Shown here: positions 17,567 to 28,603 of the stretch, one piece after another
Position numbering within the stretch: position 1 is the first letter of the stretch
Layout: the number at the start of each line of letters is the position of its first letter
Source of the DNA: Dehalococcoidia bacterium
GTDB lineage: Bacteria; Chloroflexota; Dehalococcoidia; DSTF01; WHTK01
DNA length: 64,000 bases
NCBI GenBank assembly: GCA_009377745.1
Contig: WHTK01000014.1
Span: forward strand, 1-64,000
Direction: 5' to 3'
Translations under genes and position numbers: made by a program
Notes under the pieces: model-generated
Told to the model about the DNA's origin: nothing
What the model saw: the letters and a program-made list of their open reading frames with translations, nothing else
The model's database searches: none

Positions 17567-17974
17567 ATGCTGGGAGACAAGTTGGGTGAGGAGCAGGGCA
17601 AGGTTACCGGTCGCCGGGTCCTGCCGGGCGACGACTATCGCTACGTGAAGATGGAGATCACATTCGAGACCACCTGCACCATCCTGGGTCAGCAGGGCAT
17701 GAACATGGGGACCTACACGATCTTCGAACGCATACCGGGCCAGATCTACGGCGAAGGGCAAGGCATCTTCATGACCGCCGATGGCGCCGGCGCGATCTGG
17801 AACGGCCATGGCGTTGGCCGTCCGACCAGCGATGGCATCGCTTTTGCCGCGGGTATCGCCTTCCAGACGGACGCCGAGAAGCTGTCACGCCTCAATGGCG
17901 TCCTCGCCGTCGTGGAGCACACGACCGACAACGATGGCAATGCTCGGTCTGTCATCTACGAGTGGAAGGCGTAG
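17567..17974 (+). CDS. Hypothetical beta-rich protein, 135 residues
   Basis: A soluble 135-residue protein with alternating strand-like segments (VKMEITFETTCTIL, TYTIFERIPGQIYG, NGVLAVVEHTTD) and glycine turns. It lacks a signal peptide, membrane segment or cysteine cluster. The pattern is compatible with a small beta-barrel binding fold such as a lipocalin or allene-oxide-cyclase-like barrel, but I cannot claim a family. The start is firm: AAGGAGG lies six bases before ATG 17567. It stands alone between the dehydrogenase-like gene and the phosphate regulators. Confidence 0.7.
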   Translation: MLGDKLGEEQGKVTGRRVLPGDDYRYVKMEITFETTCTILGQQGMNMGTYTIFERIPGQIYGEGQGIFMTADGAGAIWNGHGVGRPTSDGIAFAAGIAFQTDAEKLSRLNGVLAVVEHTTDNDGNARSVIYEWKA

Positions 17975-17990
17975 ACAGTCCGAGACCCCT

Positions 17991-18022
17991 TTGACTGACG
18001 TCAGGCGACCGGGCGCTATGAT
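17991..18022 (+). promoter_or_regulatory. Weak promoter candidate before phoB, possibly giving leaderless mRNA
   Basis: TTGACT (17991-17996) and TATGAT (18017-18022) are 20 bases apart, wider than usual. They overlap a perfect 10-bp palindrome, CTGACGTCAG (17995-18004). The -10 is only six bases before GTG 18029, so transcription would start at the start codon, and there is no ribosome site. This suggests leaderless translation. Confidence 0.35.
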
Positions 18023-18028
18023 GAGGGT

Positions 18029-18715
18029 GTGAACCCGCCAAGCCGCACGGTCCTGGTTGTCGATGACGAGCCAACCCTGGTAGCGACGCTCAAGTACAAC
18101 CTCGAGCGCGAGGGCTACCGCGTCCTCACAGCCACTGATGGCGCGGGCGGCCTCTCGGTGGCGCGCGCGGAGCACCCCGATCTCGTCCTGCTGGACCTGA
18201 TGCTGCCGGTAATGGACGGCCTGGATGTCTGCCGCATCCTGCGGCGTGAGACCAAGACGCCGATCCTGATGCTGACGGCCAAGGGGGAAGAGGTCGACAA
18301 GGTCGTCGGCCTGGAGCTGGGCGCGGATGACTATGTGACGAAGCCCTTCGGAATGCGCGAACTGCTCGCCCGCGTCCGCGCCCTCCTGCGCCGAGTCGAC
18401 GCGCCCGCCGACAGCGAGACGCTGGTCAGCGGCGACCTGCAGATCGACCTCAAGCGCCGAGAAGCGCTGCGCGGCGGCGTCGCCCTCGACCTCAAGCCCA
18501 AGGAGCTGGAGCTGCTGCTCTTCTTCGTCCGCAATAAAGGCCGCGCCTTCACCCGCGAGCAGTTACTGCGTGATGTCTGGGGTTATGACTTCTTCGGCGA
18601 CTCTCGCACCGTCGATGTCCACGTGCGCTGGCTGCGTCAGAAGATCGAAACCGAGCCGGCCAAGCCGGTGCGGTTGATCACCGTCCGCGGCACGGGTTAT
18701 CGCTTCGAGGGTTAG
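18029..18715 (+). CDS. phoB: OmpR/PhoB-family response regulator
   Basis: A 228-residue response regulator. The receiver domain (residues 1-120) has the acidic pair DDE near residue 13, the phospho-acceptor Asp at 56 (LLDLMLP) and Lys 105 (TKPFG). The C-terminal winged-helix domain (about 130-228) ends GTGYRFEG, which is diagnostic of the OmpR/PhoB class. Its immediate partner is a PhoR-type kinase gene and the Pst transporter follows, so control of phosphate starvation is the natural inference. It may start transcription almost at its GTG codon, as noted for the upstream promoter candidate. Confidence 0.88.
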   Translation: MNPPSRTVLVVDDEPTLVATLKYNLEREGYRVLTATDGAGGLSVARAEHPDLVLLDLMLPVMDGLDVCRILRRETKTPILMLTAKGEEVDKVVGLELGADDYVTKPFGMRELLARVRALLRRVDAPADSETLVSGDLQIDLKRREALRGGVALDLKPKELELLLFFVRNKGRAFTREQLLRDVWGYDFFGDSRTVDVHVRWLRQKIETEPAKPVRLITVRGTGYRFEG

Positions 18716-19966
<1,251 letters not shown>

Positions 19967-19985
19967 ACTTCAGCTTTTACGCCGC

Positions 19986-20013
19986 GTTCATCGCCGTTAA
20001 CGAATCGTTAAAG
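19986..20013 (+). promoter_or_regulatory. Candidate Pho box (direct repeats) before pstS
   Basis: TTCATC (19987), TTAACG (19997) and TTAAAG (20008) form three repeats of a TTMAxx core spaced 10 and 11 bases apart. The two best copies are CGTTAA at 19995-20000 and 20006-20011. The spacing and wording resemble the TTAACA repeats bound by PhoP/PhoB-type regulators. The site lies 43-70 bases before the pstS start codon and just downstream of the phoBR operon. Confidence 0.5.
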
Positions 20014-20055
20014 TGGCGCTTTTAGGCTGAGATCATGAGAAGCAAGGAGGGGAAA

Positions 20056-21096
20056 TTGAACCTGACGCGCATGAAGACGCTGAGAAGCATGGTAGCCGGG
20101 CTGGCGGCCGCGTCCCTCGCGGCCTTCGCCATCGCCTGTAGCGATGACGCCAGCGAGCCAGAGCCGGGTGTGACGTCAGCGCCGCAGCTGTCCGGCAGCA
20201 TCCTGATTGATGGCTCCAGCACCGTCTTCCCGATTACAGAAGCCGTGGCGGAGGAGTTCCGCGAAGAGCAGCGCAACGTCAGGGTAACCGTCGGCATCGC
20301 CGGCACCGGTGGTGGCTTCCAGAAGTTCTGCAACGGCGAGATTGCCATCCAGGACGCCTCCCGGCCGATTAACGCCACCGAGCGTGAGGCCTGCGCCGCC
20401 AAGGGGATCGAGTACATCGAGCTGCCGGTGGCTTACGATGCTCTGAGCGTGGTGGTCAACCCCCAGAACACCTGGGCCACCTGCATAACCATCGCCGAAC
20501 TGAAGAAGGCGTGGGAACCAGCGGCCCAGGGCAACGTCACCAACTGGAACCAGGTCAAGAGCGACTACCCGAATGCAGACCTCAAGCTCTTCGGCCCCGG
20601 CACCGACTCCGGGACTTTCGACTACTTCACGGAGCGGGTGAACGGGAAGGCTAAGGACAGCCGGGGTGACTTCACCGCCAGCGAAGACGACAACGTCCTG
20701 GTACAGGGTGTCGCCGGCGACCGCAACGCCCTCGGCTACTTCGGCCTTGCCTACTATCTTGAGAACGCGAGCCGTCTGAAGGCCCTGACCATTGATAGTG
20801 GCAACGGCACCTGCGTCGCCCCTTCGGCGGCCACTGTCGAAAACGGCACCTACCCGCTGTCCCGCCCGCTGCTCATCTACGTCAGGAAGGCAGAAGCCCA
20901 GAAGCCGGAAGTCAAGGCTTTCGTGGACTTCTACATAGAGAACGCGGCCGCTCTCTCGGCGGACGTGGGCTACGTCAAGTTCCCAGACCAGGTCTACGGC
21001 CTGGTGCAGCAGCGCTGGACGGCTCAGAAGGCGGGGTCCATGTACCTGAACGCTTCCAGCACCACCCCTATCGGCCAGCTGCTGGCCCAGCCCTAG
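20056..21096 (+). CDS. pstS: Phosphate ABC transporter substrate-binding lipoprotein
   Basis: A 346-residue PstS. A signal peptide with a lipobox ending AIAC sits near residue 26. The phosphate-binding loops follow: [26 protein letters not shown] and [11 protein letters not shown]. It captures phosphate outside the membrane for PstCA. I chose TTG 20056 because AAGGAGG (20044-20050) lies five bases before it; ATG 20035 has no ribosome site and would add a charged leader. PstS usually needs higher expression than the rest of the operon, and a stable stem-loop follows this gene. Confidence 0.9.
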   Translation: MNLTRMKTLRSMVAGLAAASLAAFAIACSDDASEPEPGVTSAPQLSGSILIDGSSTVFPITEAVAEEFREEQRNVRVTVGIAGTGGGFQKFCNGEIAIQDASRPINATEREACAAKGIEYIELPVAYDALSVVVNPQNTWATCITIAELKKAWEPAAQGNVTNWNQVKSDYPNADLKLFGPGTDSGTFDYFTERVNGKAKDSRGDFTASEDDNVLVQGVAGDRNALGYFGLAYYLENASRLKALTIDSGNGTCVAPSAATVENGTYPLSRPLLIYVRKAEAQKPEVKAFVDFYIENAAALSADVGYVKFPDQVYGLVQQRWTAQKAGSMYLNASSTTPIGQLLAQP

Positions 21097-21118
21097 CCCG
21101 TAGCGCGGAGAAGTTCAT

Positions 21119-21158
21119 AGACTGGGTCGGATTCCCTTCTGGAAGTCCGGCCCAGTCT
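21119..21158 (+). other. Stem-loop between pstS and pstC
   Basis: AGACTGGG (21119-21126) pairs with CCCAGTCT (21151-21158), extended inward to 13 pairs with one G-T, around a 14-base loop. There is no T-tract. Such intercistronic stems often protect the upstream mRNA or reduce read-through, giving more PstS than permease. Confidence 0.6.
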
Positions 21159-21183
21159 CAAGAAGGTAGAAGGAGAAGCGAGT

Positions 21184-22131
21184 GTGACAGTAGAAGCGGC
21201 AGGCGGCCCGCCAAACGCCAGCCAGATCACACGTAAGGGCTTCAGCGCTCAACGGGCCAGGGAGCTGCCAATCTACGCTTTTCTCTTTTGCTGCGCCGCG
21301 CTTTCAATCGTCACAACCTTCGGCATTGTCATTGTCCTCTTCGAAGAGACGTACTCTTTCTTCAAAGAGGTCTCGATCGTTGAGTTCCTCACGGGTACGG
21401 AGTGGACGCCACTCTTCACGGAGAAGCACTTCGGCGTCTTGCCGCTGCTCAACGCGACGATGTTCATGGCGGTGGGCGCAATGTTCATTGCCTTGCCCTT
21501 TGGCCTTGCTTCCGCCATCTACCTCAGCGAATACGCTCCGCAAACCGTGCGCTCTATCGTCAAACCGATCCTCGAGATCCTGGCGGGCATCCCCACGGTC
21601 GTGTATGGCTACTTCGCTCTCCAGTTCATCTCTCCGGAGATCGTCCAGTTCATCTTCGGCAGTGACACCAGCATCTTCAACGCCATGGCAGCCAGCATCG
21701 CGATGGGCATTATGATCCTGCCGCTCGTGTCCTCCCTGAGTGAGGACGCGATGCGCGCCGTCCCGCGTTCATTGCGGGAGGGCGCCTACGGGCTCGGGGC
21801 CAACCGCTTTGAAGTGGCGACCAGGGTCGTCTTCCCGGCGGCGCTTTCGGGCATCGTCGCCGCTTCGATCCTGGCCATCTCCCGCGCCGTGGGTGAGACG
21901 ATGATTGTGGCCCTCGTTGCCGGTCAGATACCGAATTTCAGCTGGAACCCGCTGGAGGCTATGGCGGCGATGACGGCCTACATCGTCCAGGTTAGCTTGG
22001 GAGAGACGCCGCGCGGCACCATCGAGTACAGCACGATCTTCGCGATTGGCTCGATGCTCTTCGTGACGACTCTGGTGCTCAATATCCTGGCCCAGTGGCT
22101 GCTGGCTCGCTTCCGGGAGGAGTACGAATGA
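21184..22131 (+). CDS. pstC: Phosphate ABC transporter permease PstC
   Basis: A 315-residue inner-membrane permease with about six hydrophobic helices, the first near residues 28-55. The ABC-permease coupling loop is visible as [22 protein letters not shown] (shown here as the EAA-like motif '[11 protein letters not shown]'). It forms the channel with PstA. The start is GTG 21184, with AAGGAG eight bases upstream. Its stop overlaps the ATG of pstA (ATGA), so the two subunits are translationally coupled. Confidence 0.88.
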   Translation: MTVEAAGGPPNASQITRKGFSAQRARELPIYAFLFCCAALSIVTTFGIVIVLFEETYSFFKEVSIVEFLTGTEWTPLFTEKHFGVLPLLNATMFMAVGAMFIALPFGLASAIYLSEYAPQTVRSIVKPILEILAGIPTVVYGYFALQFISPEIVQFIFGSDTSIFNAMAASIAMGIMILPLVSSLSEDAMRAVPRSLREGAYGLGANRFEVATRVVFPAALSGIVAASILAISRAVGETMIVALVAGQIPNFSWNPLEAMAAMTAYIVQVSLGETPRGTIEYSTIFAIGSMLFVTTLVLNILAQWLLARFREEYE

Positions 22132-23015
22132 GCACCCAGACGCTCGCCTATGACACCGCTGGCCGCAACGCCTACCGCCGTGTCTGGGCAAGGCTGTTTC
22201 ATACTGTCTTTCTGTGCGCCACCCTATTCGGCATCGTTGCCCTGGCCGTGTTGTTGATTACAGTCGGTCTGGATGGCCTCGGCCGGGTGAGCTGGGACTT
22301 CATCAACGGCTATCCATCGCGCTTTGCGGAACGGGCAGGCATCAAGTCGGCGCTGTTCGGCACCTTCTGGCTAATGGGCATGACAGCCATGATTGCCGTG
22401 CCGATCGGAGTGGGGGCGGCTATCTACCTCGAGGAGTTCGCGGCGCGCAACTGGCTCACCAAGATCATCGAGACCAATATCAACAACCTTGCGGGCGTGC
22501 CATCGATCATCTACGGGCTCCTTGGTCTGGCGATCTTCGTCCGCGTTATGGGCCTGGACCGCAGCGTGCTGGCCGGGGCTCTGACGATGGCGCTGCTGAT
22601 CCTGCCGATTATCATCGTCGCCGCGCGTGAGGGCTTGCGCTCCGTGCCGCCATCGATCCGCGAGGCGGCCCTCGCGGTTGGCGCGACGCCCTGGCAGACC
22701 GTGCGCTTTCAGGTGCTGCCACCAGCAATGCCGATGATTCTGACCGGCGTTATCCTGGCGCTCTCGCGCGCCATCGGCGAGACGGCGCCTTTGATCATCA
22801 TCGGCGCTCTCGCCTTCGTCGCTTTCGTGCCGGACGGCCCCCTCTCATCCTTCACCGTCCTGCCGATTCAGATTTACAACTGGACTTCGCGGCCACAGCC
22901 TGAGTTTGCGCAGACCGCCGCGGCCGGGATCGTCGTCCTGCTGGCGGTGCTCCTGTCGATGAACGCGGTTGCCGTCATCCTGCGCAACTACTTCGAAAGG
23001 AAGCGCAAATGGTAG
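22128..23015 (+). CDS. pstA: Phosphate ABC transporter permease PstA
   Basis: A 295-residue permease paired with PstC. It has hydrophobic helices from residue ~30, the [13 protein letters not shown] coupling loop and the family wording [15 protein letters not shown] ([14 protein letters not shown]). GGAGGAG precedes ATG 22128 by a few bases, inside the end of pstC. The gene ends seven bases inside pstB, so the transporter genes form one tight operon. Confidence 0.88.
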   Translation: MSTQTLAYDTAGRNAYRRVWARLFHTVFLCATLFGIVALAVLLITVGLDGLGRVSWDFINGYPSRFAERAGIKSALFGTFWLMGMTAMIAVPIGVGAAIYLEEFAARNWLTKIIETNINNLAGVPSIIYGLLGLAIFVRVMGLDRSVLAGALTMALLILPIIIVAAREGLRSVPPSIREAALAVGATPWQTVRFQVLPPAMPMILTGVILALSRAIGETAPLIIIGALAFVAFVPDGPLSSFTVLPIQIYNWTSRPQPEFAQTAAAGIVVLLAVLLSMNAVAVILRNYFERKRKW

Positions 23016-23905
23016 ATCAAGAAGTCGAAGTCAGGGAGGCAGAGGCCCCATATATGCGCCCAATTTTGCCGGTTACCCACTCCGAAACGTCGCTCCCAGG
23101 CCTTAAGATGGGTGCCGTGACAGCCGCGGACCCTGCTGACGAGGGGAGCGTACTCGAGCTCAAAGATCTCAACGTCTTCTACGGTAACTTCCAAGCGCTC
23201 AAAGATATCAACATGAGCATCGGCCGCCACCGTATTACGGCGATCATTGGCCCATCCGGTTGCGGCAAGAGCACCCTGATCCGCTGCCTTAACCGGATGA
23301 ACGATTTGATCCCCAGCTTCCGCGCCCAGGGCGAGGTCCTATTCGAGCAGCAAAACCTTTACAGCCGTGACATCGACCCTGTCGAGGTGCGACAGCGCAT
23401 CGGCATGGTGTTCCAGAAGCCGAACCCCTTCCCAAAGTCGATTTATGACAACGTGGCCTTCGGAGTCCGGATCAATGGCATCAAGGGCAAGATGGACGAA
23501 ATCGTCGAGAAGTCGCTTCGGGCTGCGGCCCTCTGGGACGAGGTCAAGGACAAGCTGAGTCAGAGCGCCCTGGCCCTTTCCGGCGGCCAGCAGCAGAGGC
23601 TCTGCATTGCCCGCGCCATTGCCGTTGAGCCGGAGATCATCTTGATGGATGAGCCCTGCAGCGCCCTTGACCCAATTGCTACCTTGCGCATCGAGGAGCT
23701 GATGCGGGAGCTGGTCAGCACCTACACGATCGTCATTGTCACTCACAACATGCAGCAAGCGGCGCGAGTCTCAGACTTCACGGCCGTGATGATGATGTCC
23801 GAGGAACGCGCCGGCGAGATGGTCGAATTTGGCGATACCCGAGAGATCTTTACGAACCCCAAGGACCGCCGCACCGAGGACTACATCACGGGACGTTTCG
23901 GCTAG
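23009..23905 (+). CDS. pstB: Phosphate ABC transporter ATP-binding protein PstB
   Basis: A 298-residue ATPase. Walker [10 protein letters not shown] is at residues 81-89, the Q-loop is [10 protein letters not shown], the signature is LSGGQQQR, and Walker B is IILMDEP. The [14 protein letters not shown] wording is typical of PstB. The N-terminus is about 40 residues longer than usual and looks disordered, so an internal start is possible, although the overlap with pstA supports ATG 23009. PstB powers uptake and, with PhoU, relays phosphate status to PhoR in known systems. Confidence 0.92.
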   Translation: MVDQEVEVREAEAPYMRPILPVTHSETSLPGLKMGAVTAADPADEGSVLELKDLNVFYGNFQALKDINMSIGRHRITAIIGPSGCGKSTLIRCLNRMNDLIPSFRAQGEVLFEQQNLYSRDIDPVEVRQRIGMVFQKPNPFPKSIYDNVAFGVRINGIKGKMDEIVEKSLRAAALWDEVKDKLSQSALALSGGQQQRLCIARAIAVEPEIILMDEPCSALDPIATLRIEELMRELVSTYTIVIVTHNMQQAARVSDFTAVMMMSEERAGEMVEFGDTREIFTNPKDRRTEDYITGRFG

Positions 23906-24044
23906 GACGGGGTGGCCCCAAGTGACAGATAAACCCCGCGTCTCGGCCTCGTTGTCACACTTCGGAATGATGTATTACCTACGATAAGCACTGTACGAAG
24001 CGTCCGAGCAGGCGCATAATCGATTCCCCGTCAGGAGTTGGATC

Positions 24045-24710
24045 ATGACTCGCATCACACTCGAACGCCAGCTCGGTGACATCCAGGAGGACATGCTCGT
24101 GATGGCCGACATGGTCGAAACGGCCATAGAGCGGTCGATCATCGCCCTCAAGAACCGCGATGTTGACATGGCCAAAGAGATCATCGCCGACGACATCAGG
24201 ATTAACGACAAGCGCTACGACATCGAGGAGAAGTGCCTCGAACTGCTGGCGATGCAGCAACCGATGGCCGGCGACCTGCGCACGATCGTCGCCATCCTCC
24301 ATATAATCGTCGACCTGGAGCGCATGGGCGACCACGCCGAGGGGACAGCCAAGATCGCGATCATGCTGGCTGCCGACCCGCCGCTAAAGCCCTACATCGA
24401 CATCCCGCGTATGGCGGACATCGCCTGCGAAATGCTGCGCGCCAGCATCGAGGCGTTCAAGCTGCGCGACGTCGAGGCGGCCCGCGCCATCTGCAACCGT
24501 GATGACGAGGTCGATAGCCTCTACGACCAGGTCTATCGCGAGCTGATCACCTACATGATCAACGACCCGAAGACCATCGAGAGGGCTACGCACGTGACCT
24601 GGGTTGCCCATAACCTGGAGCGCATTGCCGACCGTGTGACCAACATCTGTGAGCGCGTGGTCTATATGGTCCAGGGCAAGATGGAAGAGCTGAACGTCTC
24701 CAAGTACTAG
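24045..24710 (+). CDS. phoU: Phosphate signalling regulator PhoU
   Basis: A 221-residue all-helical protein made of two similar three-helix halves. Each carries the family metal-site motif: DLERMGDHAEGTAKIA in the first half and NLERIADRVTNICERVVY in the second. PhoU links the Pst transporter to PhoR and dampens the regulon when phosphate is plentiful. It lies 139 bases after pstB. That gap contains TTGTCA (about 23951), which could support a separate weak promoter, but I cannot place a good -10. Confidence 0.9.
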   Translation: MTRITLERQLGDIQEDMLVMADMVETAIERSIIALKNRDVDMAKEIIADDIRINDKRYDIEEKCLELLAMQQPMAGDLRTIVAILHIIVDLERMGDHAEGTAKIAIMLAADPPLKPYIDIPRMADIACEMLRASIEAFKLRDVEAARAICNRDDEVDSLYDQVYRELITYMINDPKTIERATHVTWVAHNLERIADRVTNICERVVYMVQGKMEELNVSKY

Positions 24711-24739
24711 CGTCGAATACGAATAGAGAAGGAATTCGC

Positions 24740-25537
24740 CTAAGTCAGCGTCCGGCCGCCATCGATGGCGATATTCTGGCCGGTGATGTAGGCCGCCGCA
24801 TCCGACGCCAGGTAGACGCAGAGGTAGCCGACCTCGCGCACGTCGCCGGGCCGTCCGAGGGGTACGGGCGGCTGCTGGCGTGAGGGTGGCTGCGGGACTG
24901 TCTGCTGGTCGGCTCGCTGTGCTGCCAGATCCGGGTCCGGGAAGCTGCCGGGCGAGATCGCGTTCACCCGGATGCCGAAGGGCGCCCATTCCAGCGCCAG
25001 CGACTGGGTTAGGAGCGTCAGGCCGGCCTTCGCCGAGGCGTAGGCGGTTTGATAGGCCGCCGGGCGAATCGAAGCGAAGGATGAGATGTTGATGACGGAG
25101 CCGGAGCGTTGCTTCAGCAGGGTTGGGCCGAAGACGTGGCAGCCGACGTAGGCCTGAGTCAGGTTAACGTCGATGACGCTGTGCCAGTCCGACTCCGAAA
25201 GCACGTGGCGGTCGATGCTGGGGGCCTCAGCCAGGGCGCCGCTGATTGAATCGCCGAGGCAGTTGACGAGGATATCGAGGCCGCCGAGGTCCGCGAAGAC
25301 CTGCTCTGCCAGCCGCTCGGTGTCCTCAACTTTGGTGCCGTCGGCCGCGTAGCCGAAGCCGCGACGGCCGCGCTTCTCAACCTCGGAGGCGACGTTGCGC
25401 GCGGTCTCGCCGCCGAGGGAGGTGATCGCCACGTCGCAGCCGGCTTCGGCCATGACAATGGCGATGCCCTTGCCGATGCCGCGCCCCGCGCCCGTGATTA
25501 GAACCCTTCGTCCCGTCAAGTCGAACTGCGGCAGCAT
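24740..25537 (-). CDS. Short-chain dehydrogenase/reductase
   Basis: A 265-residue classical SDR. It has the cofactor motif TGAGRGIGKGIA, the structural LVNCLG (NAG-like) strand, the catalytic Ser in INISSF and the YASAK Tyr-Lys pair, and the C-terminal ITGQNIAIDGG. Such enzymes oxidise or reduce alcohol/keto pairs, including the cis-diols made by ring-hydroxylating oxygenases. The next gene, divergent, encodes a Rieske oxygenase, so a diol or 3-oxoacyl step in that pathway is reasonable. A Pro/Gln-rich 25-residue insert after VNAISPGSF is unusual for the family. Confidence 0.78.
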   Translation of the reverse strand: MLPQFDLTGRRVLITGAGRGIGKGIAIVMAEAGCDVAITSLGGETARNVASEVEKRGRRGFGYAADGTKVEDTERLAEQVFADLGGLDILVNCLGDSISGALAEAPSIDRHVLSESDWHSVIDVNLTQAYVGCHVFGPTLLKQRSGSVINISSFASIRPAAYQTAYASAKAGLTLLTQSLALEWAPFGIRVNAISPGSFPDPDLAAQRADQQTVPQPPSRQQPPVPLGRPGDVREVGYLCVYLASDAAAYITGQNIAIDGGRTLT

Positions 25538-25673
25538 GTATTTCCTCCGTCATGCCCCTAGAGGCGCTTGAAAAGATCCAGTGGCGCTTCTAGTGTAGGA
25601 GCAACCTGAATTAGGGTCATCGGTCGCAACCAGCCATGGCTTGCCCGAGACTTACTTTGAGGAGAACCTGACA

Positions 25674-27008
25674 ATGCTGAGTCCTGAAGATAACGACCTG
25701 CTGTGTAGAGTTGGCGCCGGCACACCCATGGGCGACCTCATGCGCCTTTACTGGCTACCGGCGCTGCTTTCAGAAGAGGTCCCCGTCGCCGATGGCGCGC
25801 CGGTGCGGGTACGGCTGCTGGGCGAAGATCTGATTGCCTTCCGCGTCACCTCCGGCCGCGTTGGCCTGGTCCGCAACACCTGTCCCCATCGTGGCGCTTC
25901 GCTGTTCTACGGCCGCAATGAGGAGGAAGGTCTGCGCTGCGTCTATCATGGCTGGAAGTTCGACTGTAGCGGTGCTTGCGTCGATATGCCCAGCGAGCCG
26001 GCCGAAACGGCGTTCAAGGACAAAGTGCGCGCGGTGACCTACCCCTGCGTTGAGCGGGGCGGTGTTGTCTGGACTTACATGGGCAGCGCTGCCAGCCCTC
26101 CGCCACTGCCGGACATCGAGCCCAACATGATGCCCGGCGAGAGTCAGGTCCAGAAGATCATGCGCGAGTGCAACTGGATGCAGGCCCTGGAGGGCGACAT
26201 CGACACCAGCCACTTTGGCTTCTTGCACCGTACTTTCGGCCGCCAACCGTCGCAGGGCACATTCGACTACTACATGGAGAAGGAACGCACGCCCCGCTAC
26301 AAGGTCGTAGACACGGAGTTCGGCACTTCCTACGGCGCCTACCGCCCCGCCGAGGAGGACACCTACTACTGGCGCATCGCCCACTTCCTCTTCCCCTTTT
26401 TCACGATGATCCCCACCGGCGTGCTCGGTGTGCAGATCGTGGTGCGAGCCTGGGTGCCACTGGATGACGAGCACACGATGTTCTGGAGCTTCATGGCGCC
26501 GCAGACCCGGACGCTGGAAGGGGCTTTCGTGGGGGCTAACGGGCAGGCGGGAGGCACGCGGCCCGGCATGGTGGAGTACGCCGAGGATACTCAGGACTGG
26601 CTGGGGCGCTTCCGGCTCATCGCGAACGCGGGCAACGACTATCAGATCGACCGTGAGTCGCAGAAGACGAGGAGCTTTACCGGCATCGATAACGGTGGCG
26701 CCTTCCTGCAGGACCAGGCGGTGACCGAGAGCATGGGCGCCATTTTCGATCGTAGTGGCGAGCACCTTGGCAGCTCTGACGAGATGGTGATCCGCACTCG
26801 CCACCGTCTGATCAACGCTGCCCGGGCGCTACGCGATAACAGAGAAATACCGCCAGGCGTTGAGGAGGCGGCGCTTTACCGGCAGCGTTCGGGTGGCATC
26901 ATCCTGCCGCGTGACGCTGACTGGCTGGAAGCCACGCGCGAGCAGCGCAAGGGCTTTGTCAAAGCCAAAGCGGAGGCGGAAGCCGTCCCGGCGACGGGCG
27001 GCGGCTAG
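25674..27008 (+). CDS. Rieske ring-hydroxylating oxygenase, catalytic subunit (phthalate-dioxygenase-like)
   Basis: A 444-residue alpha subunit. The Rieske [2Fe-2S] site is CPHRGASLFYG ... CVYHGW (C-x-H and C-x2-H). The mononuclear iron site is visible in DIDTSHFGFLH, with Asp joining the Rieske cluster and two His ligands. Phthalate-type enzymes are homo-oligomers fed by a separate reductase, and none is present in the window. I chose ATG 25674 with GAGGAGA nine bases before it, although TTG 25641 is in frame. The gene is convergent with the ThDP enzyme, their stops overlapping by four bases. A second, related oxygenase lies at 38282-39550. Confidence 0.85.
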   Translation: MLSPEDNDLLCRVGAGTPMGDLMRLYWLPALLSEEVPVADGAPVRVRLLGEDLIAFRVTSGRVGLVRNTCPHRGASLFYGRNEEEGLRCVYHGWKFDCSGACVDMPSEPAETAFKDKVRAVTYPCVERGGVVWTYMGSAASPPPLPDIEPNMMPGESQVQKIMRECNWMQALEGDIDTSHFGFLHRTFGRQPSQGTFDYYMEKERTPRYKVVDTEFGTSYGAYRPAEEDTYYWRIAHFLFPFFTMIPTGVLGVQIVVRAWVPLDDEHTMFWSFMAPQTRTLEGAFVGANGQAGGTRPGMVEYAEDTQDWLGRFRLIANAGNDYQIDRESQKTRSFTGIDNGGAFLQDQAVTESMGAIFDRSGEHLGSSDEMVIRTRHRLINAARALRDNREIPPGVEEAALYRQRSGGIILPRDADWLEATREQRKGFVKAKAEAEAVPATGGG

Positions 27009-28600
27009 TCGTAGACGGTCTGGGAGTAGATCTCGGCGTCCACGTAGGCTTCGATGACGCTGGGTCCGTTGAGGTTGAGGCCCCAGGAGAGGGCTTCGCC
27101 CAGCTCGGCCTCGTTTTTGGCGCTGCGGACGGGGACGCCGAAGTAGTGCGGCGGTGAAGGCGGCGGGTCGCCGAGGCGGACGCCGGAGAGGCCGTAGCCT
27201 TTGCGCTCTTGCTTCACCTTGAGCAGGCTCAGCCAGCCGTCATTGAGGACGATGATTGGCACGTTGAGGTTGAGGCGGCGTCCCATCGCCAGCTCACCGG
27301 CCGTCATCTGGAAGCAGCCGTCGCCGACCACACCCACAACCGTGCGCCGAGGGTTCACGAGCTTGGCGGCGTAAGCGGCCGGGATGCCGTAGCCCATAGA
27401 TGACCAGCCGTTGGTGCAAAGGCAGGTGTTGGGCTCGTCGGTGCGCCACTGGGTGGCGATCTGGTGGGTATGGGCACCCACGTCGTAGGCGAGGATGGCG
27501 TCGGGCGGGATCTGGCGGCGCATGACATCGAGGACGTGATTGAGGCTGAAGCCGGCGCCTTCCGGTCGTAGCTGCTCGTCGAGGTTGCGCCGATGAGCCT
27601 CGAACTCCGTGGCGCTCCAGTCGTTGGCCTGCGTTGGAAGAGCAGCCAACGACTCGATGGCGGCATTGAGGTCACCGGCGGCGTTGACTTCAAGGCGCAG
27701 GGCTTCGCCGCGCTCTGCCGTCTCGGTGCTGAGGTGGACGATCGGCGTGTCGCCGGCCCACTCCTCGTAGTTGATCTCGATCGGGTCATAGCCCACGGCA
27801 ACGATCAGGTCGGCCTGATGCACGAAGGCCTGGACATCGGAGCGGCGGGCGCGTCCGAGGACACCGGCGTAGTTGGCATGGCTCTCCGGCAGGAAGCCCT
27901 TGGCGTGGAGGGTGAGGATGAAGGGCAGTCCCTGCTTGTCGATGAAATCGACCAGGCGCTTCGGTTGGGATGCGCGCGTCAGGGTCAGCCCGCCGATCAG
28001 TAGCGGCCGCTTGGCTTTGGCGAGGGCGGCGCTGACCTGCTCGAAGGTGGACGCGGGGATCGGCGGCAGCTTGTGGTTGGATTCGACGCTGGTGGCCGAC
28101 TCGGTGGGCGTGGCGGTGCCAACGTCCTCCGGCAAGTCGAGGTGCACCGGGCCGGGCGGCTCGGCGCGGGCGATGGCCAACGCCTCGGCTAGCTGGGAGG
28201 CGACCTTGCCGTGGCGCAGGCCAAAGCTGGCTTTGGTGAGGGGCGAATAGAGCGCTTCGTGATCGATGCGCATCTGAATGCGCCGGTCGAGCCAGGCGCT
28301 ATCGACGTTGCAGGTGATGGCGATGACCGGCGAGCGGTCCAGCCAGGCAGCGCCGACGCCGGTCGCCATATTGGTTGCGCCGGGCCCCAGGGTGGAGACG
28401 CAGACGCCGGGCACGCCGCTGAGCGCGCCTACGGCCTGAGCCATGAAGCCGGCTGAGGTCTCGCTGGCGGTGAGGGTGTACTGGATCGAGCTATTGCGCA
28501 TCGCCTCGATCAGGGGCAGGACGGGGCCGCTGGGCACGCCGAAAGCCCACTTGACGCCGGCGTCCTCCAGCATCTGGACGATGAGGTCGACGTTCTTCAT
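27005..28600 (-). CDS. Thiamine-diphosphate-dependent enzyme (acetolactate synthase / benzoylformate decarboxylase superfamily)
   Basis: A 531-residue protein of the three-domain ThDP family. The activating Glu is in LTASETSAGFMAQ. The cofactor motif starts VGDGCFQMTAGELAM and ends IVLNDGW (GDG...ND). Members decarboxylate 2-keto acids or condense them, so candidate roles include a phenylglyoxylate-, sulfopyruvate- or phosphonopyruvate-like decarboxylase and an acetolactate-synthase-like carboligase. The exact reaction cannot be read from sequence. Its ATG is three bases after the stop of the NadX-like gene, so the two are expressed together. Confidence 0.75.
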   Translation of the reverse strand: MKNVDLIVQMLEDAGVKWAFGVPSGPVLPLIEAMRNSSIQYTLTASETSAGFMAQAVGALSGVPGVCVSTLGPGATNMATGVGAAWLDRSPVIAITCNVDSAWLDRRIQMRIDHEALYSPLTKASFGLRHGKVASQLAEALAIARAEPPGPVHLDLPEDVGTATPTESATSVESNHKLPPIPASTFEQVSAALAKAKRPLLIGGLTLTRASQPKRLVDFIDKQGLPFILTLHAKGFLPESHANYAGVLGRARRSDVQAFVHQADLIVAVGYDPIEINYEEWAGDTPIVHLSTETAERGEALRLEVNAAGDLNAAIESLAALPTQANDWSATEFEAHRRNLDEQLRPEGAGFSLNHVLDVMRRQIPPDAILAYDVGAHTHQIATQWRTDEPNTCLCTNGWSSMGYGIPAAYAAKLVNPRRTVVGVVGDGCFQMTAGELAMGRRLNLNVPIIVLNDGWLSLLKVKQERKGYGLSGVRLGDPPPSPPHYFGVPVRSAKNEAELGEALSWGLNLNGPSVIEAYVDAEIYSQTVYD

Positions 28601-28603
28601 GGG

